NCBI RefSeq assembly: GCF_030272615.1
Contig: NC_081415.1
Coordinates: 421,096,257 to 421,160,256, forward strand
Direction: 5' to 3'
From: Cryptomeria japonica
Taxonomy: Eukaryota > Streptophyta > Pinopsida > Cupressales > Cupressaceae
Length of the DNA: 64,000 nucleotides
Under the pieces are notes generated by a model. The model did not search any database. It was given only the letters and a program-made list of their open reading frames with translations, and was not told where the DNA came from. The position numbers and the translations under genes are program-made. Shown one piece after another: positions 36,112 through 47,158 of this stretch; positions within the stretch are counted from its first letter, which is position 1, and each line of letters opens with the position of its first letter.

Positions 36112-37282
36112 TAAAAAAGGGGGGTATAAGTGGACACTTTTTTTCTGAAATTAGGTGAACCTCAACTTGGAGGCAAAATTCAAAAGTCATCGACTCAAGA
36201 TATGAAGATAATCAAAGAACAAATATTGTAGTACTCTAAATATAGTTTCCAAAACACTAAACATTTTAAAAATTGGATAAGATTAAGGGGGTCAAATCCT
36301 TGGCGCACGAAAAACAGACCCTGATTTTTTCTAAAAAATATAACATAGTGTCTGACGTGCGCATCAAAAAAGTCATAGTTAGATTTAGTATTTTGACAAA
36401 TCCTTTGGCAAAAAGATAGTTAAGAGTAAGCACTAGAAGATGTTTATTTTTTTGTAATTTTTTGTTGAGTATTTTTTTTAATGATTTTTCCAATCGAGCA
36501 CATCTTGAAAATTAGGTACCTGTTCGTGCATGAAGCAGAAGTTGCACTAAAAAAATCAAAAATACAATTTTGTTTTTTAAATTGTAAAGAATCAAGTGCA
36601 CTACAATAATATATAAAGTTATTTAAATTTGGATAAGTAGATCAAAAATTATTAAAAAAATGGTGCACGTATGTCTGTGAGAACTATGGAGACACTGGTA
36701 AAAGAAATTCAATAATAATATGTTATTGTTGTTCAAATTTTAAAAATATTATATGGTTAGAAAGCTCAAAATATGGGTGAAAATATGGTGGCAATTTTAG
36801 AAATACCCACTTGATGAAGTGTAAACCTGATGATGACAAAGTCGAGAAACCAAGTTGATAAAATAAAACACGTCAAAAAGGAGGGAAATGGAGGGAAACC
36901 AAACTTCCAAACCATAGCTTTGTCATCCAGGCCTATTTCCAAGCCTAAACAATCAAAAGCGCGTACGGGGTACCTATGGTATAAAAAGCATGTATGGGGT
37001 ACTTATGGTGTAAGAAGCGCATATGCTCTATCTTTACTATAAACAATGCATACACGCTACTTTTGTTTAAAATTTGGGAGTGAGTATAATATGATATTGT
37101 ATATATAATATGTGTATATACATATAATATATAATTTATATATAATATATAAATATATAATATATAATATCTATATATATATAATAATATATAATATATA
37201 TATATATATATTAAGTATATATACACACATGTGTGTGTATGTATGTGTATTGTCTCCCTCTCCCCCCTCTCAAGTGCTACAA

Positions 37283-37320
<38 letters not shown>

Positions 37321-39289
37321 ATGCAGAGATTCTTGGAGTAGATTGTAATCACCTAGTTATCTTGGTTGCTCTCATCAACCCTCTAACTCCTCAAGCCCAT
37401 CCGATGGTACTTGGTAGGGGTTTTTCTAGTTATACCTTCAAGGCCTAATTCACTTTGGTTTTCCTTCAAGGTATAGCCACTGATCTTTAACAACCAACTC
37501 TTCCTATTGAGGATTCCACCTCAATCCCTGACACACTCCCAAGGGCTCCAACAACCTCTGCAAAGGATCTTACTTCTCCAACCTGTTCTATGTGAGTAAA
37601 ATGAACTTACATAGTGTCTTTGATTTCTTTTAGGTATTTTTTCACCTTCAAGCCCATCGCCAAGCTTTATCAACCTCACTTTATCTCTACCGGCTCCAAA
37701 TAGGCCTAATGCAATTAGCCCTCCTATCACGGTTTTCAAGGCTTAGTTTGAAATATTCCCACACAAGGCCACAAATAAATTACATTTATGGACACCCTTT
37801 TCAGAGTTACATACAATATTTCAAAATTCCATCTAGTTCTCCATACACATGGGGTTTCTAATACTGTCCTATTTTTAAGGGTTTTAGGCCTACCTGGGTG
37901 ACTTGCAAAGATGGTTTTCGAAAGCTTCACCAGTCAAAAAACCTGCAAAAACCAATCAAGGACCCTGAAAGGAAATTCAATCAGGTCTCCAATCATGCTT
38001 CAACTTCCCTTCTACCAATCCATATGTGCCCTAAGATCGCACATCTCCCGCTGTCCTAGTCTCACCAACTCCCAACTGTGAGCCTAGGGTATCATTGTAA
38101 ATTCAATACAAAGGTATGCAAAATCACATAACCTATTCTAAACATATTTACATACCCTAACCTATCATTCCACAAGATTACAACTGGTGCCATCAGTGGA
38201 TTCTCAGGTTAGAGCCATTTCTTGCTTAAACCCTAGTTTGCAAGGGTTTTACACCTAGTCATAGAGAGTGGATTAGATATCTGCAACCAAACACAATCAA
38301 ACTTGCTAATCTACCTTGCTGGAAAGAATATTCAACAAAATATCATGCCATGCAATGATATTCTTTTGACAAGTCCGTATTGGACCGTACAATGCAACAA
38401 AAACAAAGAAAAACTGTCAAAATGATGTCAAAACAAGATTTCCTTACAACTCCAAAAAATTGCTTTTGCATTCCAGATCTTCTATCCCATACAATGATGA
38501 TGTATTGGGATTTAAACTACCTGGTTTAGTTGGTTAGAACCAACTTCTTCATCACCAACATAAAAAATGAAACTTTTTCAAAATGTTGTAAAATGTTGCT
38601 TAGCAACTTTACATCTTTTTCCTCACGAGGATGCAACTTTGCATTTTAGTGTCCTACAAGGCTCCAAAGGAACTCTATGCACTCTAGGAGACCTAATAAC
38701 AATGCATTGCACCCTATTACATGATGACTCTATTCTAGAGTAGTGCAACTATGAAAAACACCAACATTACAACCTTCTAGGATATCAACATCCTGAACAT
38801 AACAAAAGCTTGGAAAACTTAATCATGGCTCCATTGAGTCCCAAATGGTTAGTCCATTATTAAAACTTGAAAAACAACACAAAAGACTTAGAACAAACCA
38901 AAATTTCTTGGAGTGATGTGTTCCCTGCACCACCCTCCACGCGGTTATTAATATACCGTGTACGAGGTACTTAGACATAGTTTTATTTGCCTAAGAGCCT
39001 CAACGACCTCAAAAGAAGTTTTTGAGGTCGTTGAAGGACCCACTGCAACTGTGTCTGCACTTCTATTAGTATTTTATACATATAAGTAAGTGATTTTTTT
39101 TTGTTTTTGCATGATTTCAAATGATTGAATTGTTGTTCTTATTAGTTTTGTCAATATTATTGTGATTGTTTAAATGTTTTGACTCAAAAAATAATGATAA
39201 GATGCATATTTATGGTTATTTGTTTGTTTATGAAATTTTGTTTACATATATATGTAATATGGTTCTATTTAGGACAATCGATATTAACC
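36112..39289. other. 5' flank inside the DNA transposon; no gene seen
   Basis: GTAC-centred phrases such as GCGCGTACGGGGTACC and GTGTACGAGGTACTT occur at 36955-37055 and 38960-38975. A TA-rich tract lies at 37090-37215 and a (TC)n microsatellite at about 37286-37319. A perfect 15-bp hairpin (TCAACGACCTCAAAA) sits at about 38999-39033. The final 200 bp may hold a 5' UTR intron ending in TTTAG at 39272. No domain was recognised in the short frames. Confidence 0.5.
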
Positions 39290-41640
39290 ATGGGAAAGAA
39301 CAAGTGAGGAATGATGAAACAACGAGAGGCTGAAAAGGAAAGACAAAGGCAACGTATGAAGAAATTACATGACATAAGAACAATGGGAGAAGAAGGTATG
39401 TCATCCTCAACATCTCAATTCGATATACCAAATGAACATAATGCATCTAATGCAATTGAAGAAGAGACATTTGATTTACCGTATGAACCTAATTCAATTG
39501 AAGAAGATACCACATTGAATAATCAATTAAATAATGAACATACACCTGCTCTATTTGATGAATTGAATGTACACAATGCACCGATGTTAACACCTCCTAG
39601 AATCATTTGTAGGAAACCAAAGTATCTAATTGACATTGATGAGAATATATTGAAGCCAATGCCCGAAAAAATGAATGAACGAACTTGTAGGAGAATGGTT
39701 AAAAGAATATGGAAAAACTATTTTGAAAACTTAAATCAAACCGCAAGATGTCAATTAATTGTTCAAATGATTAAAAATTTGAATTTTAGAGAGACAATGA
39801 AAATTCTAGGCCTAAGATCATCTGAAAGTAACAATGAAAGAACTATTGTGAGAAATCTATTTGATGCATATCAAGCTATTGGTTCAAAATCACGTACTAA
39901 AGATTCTAATGCTACTCGACGTGTCATTACATCAACCATAATGAGCAAGAAAATAAAAAAAGATTGTTTGATAAGCAAAACAAGCAAGTCATTAAACGTT
40001 AGTAGAACAACATTAAGTAAAGAATTACAGAGGTGAGAAAAAATAGAGGAACCTAACAATAATTATCTTTGGGCATTCTCGAGTAGACTACCACGCAAAG
40101 ACAAGGTTGTTGTTGATGCACTAAGAACATTAATTAAATTTTTTTGGCATAACAACACAAGAGTTTCGCCCAACCAAAGAGATGTTGTTCAAAGGCGAAT
40201 CGAGTCTACAAATCGTGAGCCACATGCCAAAAAATATTTGGATATGACTCAAACAAAATTTTATGAAAGATTCCTTCAAAAGTTTCCTCAAATAAGAATT
40301 TCTCAAAGATTTTTGAAATGGCAAAACATTTTTATATTAAGATTAATCATGTACACACCACGTGTTGTTGTAGGATGCATATTGAATTTTCCATGCACTA
40401 TGATATTTTTCGTCATATTTGTTCTACTTTGCATGCTAACAATGTTTTGCAGGAATGCAATATACAAGCACCTCCTAAGTCGGTAAGAGAATTTATTTCA
40501 AGTGTGCTATGTAATAGACATGATGGTTGCATTTATTATAAGATGCCTTGTTTGGAAGGTTCTTATGCTATATGTGGTGGTTTGCAACATTTACCAAGAT
40601 GTGTACATTTGGAGAGCACACATGAAATTGGTAGGAAACTAGTTTCTTTTGGAAAATACAAGACAGTCACATATGGAGTTAAAGATGGGAAAAATTTGAA
40701 GAGATGTGAGTTAGTGAAAAATGATATGTGTAGCTGAATTTATGAAAATATTTCAAGAGAAACTAGTTCATGAGTACATAATGCATACACATAGAGCTCG
40801 ATGGTTAGATGAGCAGTTCAAGTTATGTAAGGACACATTTCCTCTTGGCACCATTGTCTCTATCGTTGATTTTGCTGAAAATTATACACTACAACCTCAA
40901 AATGAAGTGTAATCTATGTATTATCATTTTACACAAGTTTCTATTTTTGTACACATAACATTCATGCATGCAGATGATAGCACAGAGGAGGATAGAAAGG
41001 TTGTAAGAGAGTATCACTTCTACATAAGTGATGATCGTACTCATTCATCGGAGTTTGTACAAGGATGCTTTAAAGTTTTCTATGATAATTGAGCCAGATG
41101 GAGACATCAGTGGATTTTGACCATGTATCTGACCTAGTGGATTCAGATGATTTTTTGAGTTAATTTTTTTGCAAGTATTCTTTTTAGTTCATTTTGTTGT
41201 ACATCACAATTTATTTTTGGTATTAATTATCACTTTATAAAATGCAGGTCATGTGTATGCAGTTGTTGCAAAAGAGAACAATGAAGAAGGAATGGATTAC
41301 TATTTGTGTTGTTGTGTTGAGCCTAAAAGAAAATTGACAACCATAATAATTGACGGAGAGGGTATTGAGTACCCAATAGGGTTTGTTGTCGTGACAGGAA
41401 CATGGCTTAGGAGATACTCTATCAAGAATTCTGATGTTTGGTTGTTTGAGGACTTTGAAACACACAGACATATTCTTTATTTCTCTAACCTTGTTGCTGC
41501 AACAAATATTCATTTGATGAAGTATTGTGGTATACCTCATAACAAGATTTTATGGAAAGTTCATAAATCTGATGTCTAGGCAATACTTGACACAATACGG
41601 GTTAGAGTCGATCCTAAAGGCTCACTTGATTGATTCTACG
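39290..41640 (+). pseudogene. Transposase-like gene of the DNA transposon, broken and internally deleted
   Basis: A frame from the ATG at 39290 encodes a basic N-terminus (MKQREAEKERQRQRMKKL), an acidic middle and a probable DNA-binding region near 39670-40030 (SLNVSRTTLSKELQ). It continues through KYLDMTQTKFYERF, a Cys-rich VHTTCCCRMH, PPKSVREF, VDFAENY and HFYISDDRTHSSEF. A C-terminal part reads YAVVAKENNEEGMDYYL to LWKVHKSDV (41253-41579). The acidic VDFAENY and SDDRTH motifs suggest an RNase H-fold DDE transposase; that is inference. Defects are TGA 39305, TGA 40034, frameshifts near 40310 and 40715, TAA 40910, TGA 41090 and TAG 41577. Roughly 41093-41250 contains no counterpart of the region that should join the two halves. 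Confidence 0.65.
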
Positions 41641-41704
41641 ATTCAGAGTAGAATGATTTTGAGAATTTTGTATATATCGTCGACGAAGTGTTCTATATTC
41701 ATTT

Positions 41705-41905
41705 TTTATATATATAAATGCCCATGAGTTGGTTTTTACAGTTTTAGGGGCATAATTTTGTATATTTAAATGACAATGAGTTGATTTGTACATATTTAGA
41801 TGCCAAATTTTGTATATTAAAATGGTGATGAGATAAATCGCACATATTGTAATGCCAAATTTTGTATAAAAGCCCATGAGATGATTTGTAAGACATTTTT
41901 TTGTA
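41705..41905 (+). repeat. ~52-bp tandem repeat, about four units
   Basis: Units contain GCCAAATTTTGTATA and GATGAGTTGATTTGTACAT and are spaced 51-52 bp (for example GCCAAATTTT at 41802 and 41854). They lie just after the transposase-like gene. Confidence 0.75.
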
Positions 41906-42201
41906 TCTTCAAATATCCAAGAGCTTATTTGACCATACTTAGAGGCAAATTTATGTGACAATGTTTTGTGACTATTTTTTGTGTCTATGTTTTGTGACTA
42001 TGTTTTGAGTTTATGTGATGTGATAAGGTTAATCATGACCATTATTGATAGGGTCAATCATGAGAATTCTTGATTCTTGTATAATCATGAAGAATTATTT
42101 GAGTCATTATCGGGTCATAGGAGTCATAGATTGAGTCTAGATACAAATTGAGCAAAAAATGTCATTATTGTCAAAAAAGTTGTCAAGCAACTTGTACATC
42201 A

Positions 42202-43690
42202 CGTCGGTAGGGTATGACTCTCGATGTTTTGATGCTTTGGGATGCATGAGAGGAGCATGCCCAGCATAAACCTGCCCACTCAGACGTGCTCGTGACATCG
42301 GTTTGTGCACATGACTAACCGAATCAATTCTAGCCTCTCTTGCAACTTTGCATTGCATGTAACTGACAGTTTTTGCAGTAGGCAAAAAAAATGCTACCAA
42401 TTGAAAATGGATTTGAGTCATCAAAAAAGGAGATAGGCCATTGTAAAGGAGCCTCACACAACCCCATAGGTTCAAATGGATTGGTCATATGTGTCCTGGA
42501 TTGGAAGAACAATCTGTCAAAGTTTGACATTCTTTTGGACTCAAGGCACTTGAGAGATCACGTCGGTAGGGTATGACTCTCGACATTCCGACGCTTTGGG
42601 ATGCATGAGAGGAGCATGCCTAGTGTAAAACTTCCCACTTGGACTTTCTTGTGACGTTGGTTTGTGCACATGACAAACCGAATCAATTCTAGCCTATCTT
42701 GCAACTTTGCATTGCATGTAACTGACGATTTTTGCAGCAGGTGAGATAGGACCTTGTATTGGAGCCTCATGCGACCCCATAGGTTCAATTAGATTGGTCA
42801 TATGTGTCCTAGATTGGAAGAAACAGTTCGTCAAAGTTTGACAATTTTTTGGACTCAAGTACTTGAGAGATCTCGTCGGTAGGGTGTGACTCAACGTTTC
42901 GACGCTTTGGGATGCATGAGAGGAGAATTCCTAACGTAAACCTACCCACCCAGACGTGCTTGTGACGTCGATTTGTGCACACGACTAACCAAATAAATTC
43001 TAGCCTCTCTTGCAACTTTGCATTGCATGCAAGTGACAGTTTTTGCAGCAGGCGAAAAAATGCTACCAATTAAAAATAGCTCCGAGTCATCAAAAACCAA
43101 GATAGGCCATTGTAGAGGAGCCTCACGTGACCCCACAGATTCAAACAAATCAATCATATGTGTCCTGGATTGGAATAAACAGTCCGTCAAAGTTTGACAT
43201 TTTTTTGGACTCAGGGTACTTAAGAGATCGCACCGATAGGGTATGACTATTGACATTCTGACACTTTGGGATGCATGAGAGGAGAATGCCTAGCATAAAC
43301 CTGCCCACTTGAATGTGCTCGTGGCATCGGTTTGTGTACACGACGAACCAAATCAATTCTCACCTATCTTGGAACTGACGATTTTTACAGCAGACAAAAA
43401 AATGTTACCAATTGAAAATGCCTCCGAGTCGTCAAAAAATGAGATAGGCCATTGTAGAGGAGCCTCACGCAACCCCACAGGTTCAAACAGATTGATCATA
43501 TGTGTCTTGGATTGGAAGAAACAGTCCGTCAAAGTTTGACAATTTTTTGGACTCATGACACTTGAGAGATCACACCGATAGGGTATGACTCTTGACGTTC
43601 CGACGCTTTGGGATGCATTAGAGAAGAATGCCTAGCGTAAACCTGCCCACCCGGACATGCTCATGACGCTAGTTTGTTCACACGAGAGCC
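42202..43690. repeat. ~350-bp tandem array, four units plus a partial fifth
   Basis: Units start near 42202, 42561, 42874, 43231 and 43573 with CGTCGGTAGGGTATGAC or a decayed form, giving periods of 359, 313, 357 and 342 bp. Unit 2 lacks about 45 bp of the middle. Each unit leaves open minus-strand frames of 66-104 codons that share segments; they are by-products of the repetition or fossils of a coding unit. Confidence 0.9.
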
Positions 43691-43734
43691 AAAATTTGAC
43701 CATTGTGAGCGTGAGGGTGCTCTCGCACCACACA

Positions 43735-44040
43735 CATATTGTTGTTTATATTCATATTGTTGATTACATAGGCAAATATTCATTTAAATTTATAAAAGGG
43801 AAGCCACCAAATACATCGAATACACAATAATTAACTGAATACAAGGAGTTTTGTAGGGTTAATTCGACATTTTAAAATTTTTATCAAATCATATTCCACG
43901 ATTGCAATGCTTTATATTATAGATTTTTGTTGTTTATATTCATATTGTTGACTACATAGGAAAATGACTAATTAACATTATAAAAGGACAACCATGAAAT
44001 ACAACGAATGCACAATAATGAACTTAGTACACATTTATTG
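43735..44040. repeat. ~190-bp imperfect duplication
   Basis: The phrase TGTTGTTTATATTCATATTG starts at about 43740 and again at about 43930. Each copy is followed by related sequence ending in AATACA.CGAATACACAATAAT. Confidence 0.7.
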
Positions 44041-44219
44041 GATTGAATATCAACATTTATAGATATATCAAAAAAAGGCATGGTTGCCAAGTCAATACAA
44101 GTATTACAAAAATGTGGCATATGCCATGTCCAAATCGATATATAATAAAAATGTAGAATATATCTACATGTATATGTCATTCTATGACCACAACTAACAC
44201 TATATGATCCTAAACTTGT

Positions 44220-46818
44220 GGTGGATCATCAAAATCGAGCCTCTTCGATGCAGTACGCGACTCTGTAGATGGCTACAAAACCACAATTCAAAAGCCAAGT
44301 TAGAATCCTTTTGTAGAAAATAGTTCACAATTAACAACATAACTATGAATTTAACTATAATTTCTTTGCAACTGAAATGTAGATTACCTCATCGGCTGAT
44401 CTTAGAGCTAATGTCTTCACTCTCCTCTCCTTGGCACTCTTAAGAGTTTTCTTGAAGACAAACTTAAAAGGATCCACGTTATGGCCGAACCGCAAAGGGG
44501 GCTATTGTAGATTAAATGTACAATTAATACAATGTACTAACATAAATACATCAAAAATGCTTAAAAGATATAATATAGAGAACAATGACGTACCGGTGCC
44601 TGAGATGCTTCTCCAATGGATTGAGGATGGCTCACCATTGATGGAGAAACTGTCGCTATTACCTATACAAAAAATGATAAAAGATTAAATATAATTAATA
44701 TAATGATAAGTATTGTAGGTTAAAAACAATTAACGTAATATATCAAACAAAAGTGTATCAGATACTGAGATGCTTCTCCAGTGCATGGAGGAGGGTGCCA
44801 TTGATGAAGCAACTATGGATATTTCTTGTATGAAATAATTATAAGATTATAATTTATCACAAGTTCACATGTACACGTGCATATAATCATGAAATCAAGA
44901 AAATAAAGTAGAGATACATACCTCCGCCCTCTCTCAATCCACGGGCGAATTAGGTGCATTCAACAAATCCACATAGCTCAATTGCCGTTGTACATGTAAA
45001 ATAGACAAAAAACACTAATCAATCTACAAACCCCAACTAAGACTCGATTTCAGCATTTTCAAACGACTGTACAACTAAAAATGTGTTCAATTACCGTCTT
45101 CTCGCGTTTTGGTGTCTTTGAGGAATTCTTTTTCTTAGGACAAGGCCTAGACGTGAGGGGGTACCCTAAAAAAACAAAATTAACATGAGATATTAATACA
45201 GATAATATATTACATAATTTTAAAAATCTAAAATGAAATGACTTGCATATTCCATCAAAACAATACATAAAAAAGGTTGTACAAAATATGATACCGTATA
45301 GCCTTGTAGGCCAAAATCGATCATTGAGAGCGTGATGTCATGAATCAAAGACATTTGGTCCCCTGTCAACACCAACAAACCAAAAATTGGACCAAGCATT
45401 AAAGATAGTTAGTATATCTTGTAATTTTTTTGAATTCAAAGTGTAATATTCTATTTTAACATGTTACAAAATTTATACCTCAGGCATCGAAGTTGCACCT
45501 GTAGTAACTACAGGAGGAGTATAGGATACCACTGCTGCATCCTGAAATGCATATTATTTGTCTCAATTTAAATCGATGTATAAATGAAAATTTATTTATG
45601 TAATTATAAATTTAAAGTGACTGATAAATAAAATGCTATGAATTCAAATCAACACACCTATGTCTATCATTGATGGGCAAACACCATGTCCATCAACTCC
45701 TCTGTCAGCGCCAAATCCACAATTGTGTGGGCCTGCCATTTACTCCCGCAAATCATGCACGAATGAGATGTGGATCCATCTGTAGCGACCTCGTCATCTG
45801 TCCCTGAGCATATCCCTGAGCAACTGACACACATATGCTGAATGGGCTCTCTGTCGCCACCTGGAGCAACTAATGGCTCATCAACTAGTGCAAGAGGGTG
45901 TGATAACGATGTCCCATGCTGGATGATGGCACCAGTCAATGTTGTGGCTTCCTGAAGAGTCTGTAGCTCCATCAACTCTTTCAGCTCTATTGGGACAACC
46001 TGATGCACTTTGGGTTTGGTTGCTAGGGGGCGACGACTCTCTGGGACTACTCACCTACAGGCTCTAGGTCTATCTTGGGCAGAACCGCCACCTCTAGCAT
46101 GGAACTCTCTCATGTCAAAATAGTTTAGCCACACATTGAGGACAAACTCACAGTATACTTTTCTTAAAAAATACAATGGCACCTCATAATTATTACAAGG
46201 TGGATCATCAAAGACCATCCACCACCTTTGCCAAAAAATATTCTTCATCTACACATTGGTACACCAATGTATGGGAATCCTCTTTACATTAAGAGGTAAC
46301 GACTCACCAATTTTAGGATCAACAAAAAGGGCACATATTTTTTGTTTACTAATATTTTTGTTTTTCACTCCCTCGTATGATAACCCATCAGCATAGTATT
46401 GATGGCACCTATCCCTAAAGTTTCCCCATTTTGTAATGTGTGTGGAAATGACTGTGGCACCACTAGCTAATGTTTCTAGGCCAGTGGCAAGGGATTTATG
46501 ATGCTCAAGCTCCGATGTTTTCAATTTATTAATCAGTCTATTTATTTTAGACGTGTTTTGCCCTAGCCGATTAATCAATTTCTCTTGTTTTTCAAGTGTA
46601 CGGTCAAAAGGAGGAACTGGAGGTGTATCTTGTGGGTTTTCTTCGGGGTTTTTAGGAGGTGCATTTTATTGTTCTTGTTGTGGATTATCAGAATCTGGTT
46701 TTTGAAACAAAAAATAAAAAAACCTAATCAAAATTAACGAAATTAAATTCAAAACATAAAAAAAATTGAATAAATGGGAAAGAAAGACAAAAATTAAAAA
46801 AAAGTAACCTTGATCCAT
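44220..46818 (-). pseudogene. Second, multi-exon gene of the DNA transposon, function unknown
   Basis: Exon 1 would be ATGGATCAAG (46818-46809), joined to a long exon from 46694 down to about 45660. Shorter exons with good AG and GT borders follow near 45541-45478 (DAAVVSYTPPVVTTGAT), 45362-45301, 45170-45098 (basic SRPCPKKKNSSKTPKREK, NLS-like), 44995-44930, 44825-44765, 44660-44595, 44505-44397 and 44275-44220 (TESRTASKRLDFDD, then TAG). The long exon has predicted helices in its N-terminal half and a segment MKNIFWQRWWMVFDDPPCNNYEVP. In-frame stops are TAA 46666, TAG 46249 and TGA 46051. I do not recognise the family; an accessory or DNA-binding protein is plausible. Exon borders are by eye. 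Confidence 0.5.
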
Positions 46819-47131
46819 AGCATTTGGAGGAGAAATGAGGTAGCCAGTCCGCGGAGGAAAAAATGTCGTGGTCACGAGAAAATAAGACCCAGTTTTTTAA
46901 AAAAAAACTTTTTTTGACAGGTACCGCGTACACAGTTCTTTAGGGCTTATGAGCATGTACACGCTCACTTTCCTAAAAGTAGTGCGTACACATTCACTTT
47001 CCTAAAGATAGTGTGTACGCGCTATTTTTTTTAGGCTCGGGAACAATGGACCTAAGCGTGTACAGGGTGATTTCAAATTTTAGAACCGCGTACGTGCTAC
47101 CTTTTTTTTTGGGTGGTGTCCACTTTTCTAT

Positions 47132-47154
47132 CCACCATCTTTGTACACATACCC
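47132..47154 (-). repeat. Right terminal inverted repeat
   Basis: Inverted match of 36089-36111. The inner flank (about 46915-47100) carries repeated GCGTACAC and GTGTACGCGC words in the promoter region of the minus-strand gene. Confidence 0.72.
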
Positions 47155-47158
47155 AAGG
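47155..47158. repeat. 4-bp target duplication (right), DNA transposon
   Basis: AAGG, equal to 36085-36088. Confidence 0.6.

Larger units (their letters stand above)
36089..47154. mobile_element. 11-kb DNA transposon with two convergent genes, superfamily unknown
   Basis: The left end GGGTAAGTGCACAAAGATGG and the right end, read inward on the minus strand, GGGTATGTGTACAAAGATGG form a 23-bp inverted repeat with two mismatches. AGTGGACAC recurs slightly further in on both sides, and AAGG flanks the element on both sides. It contains a plus-strand transposase-like gene and a minus-strand multi-exon gene with their 3' ends facing each other. Both are broken. End sequence and 4-bp duplication do not match CACTA, hAT, Mutator, Harbinger or Mariner rules. 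Confidence 0.7.

Noticed and set aside
36945..37352. 135-codon frame rich in Arg-Glu and Tyr-Ile
   Set aside because: Translation of the (TC)n and TA-rich microsatellites.
42137..43556. Several similar 66-104-codon frames
   Set aside because: Each is one unit of the 350-bp tandem array; no start, stop or domain consistent with a gene.
42202..43690. CRISPR-like array
   Set aside because: Units of over 300 bp with no short-repeat/unique-spacer alternation; this is an ordinary eukaryotic tandem repeat.
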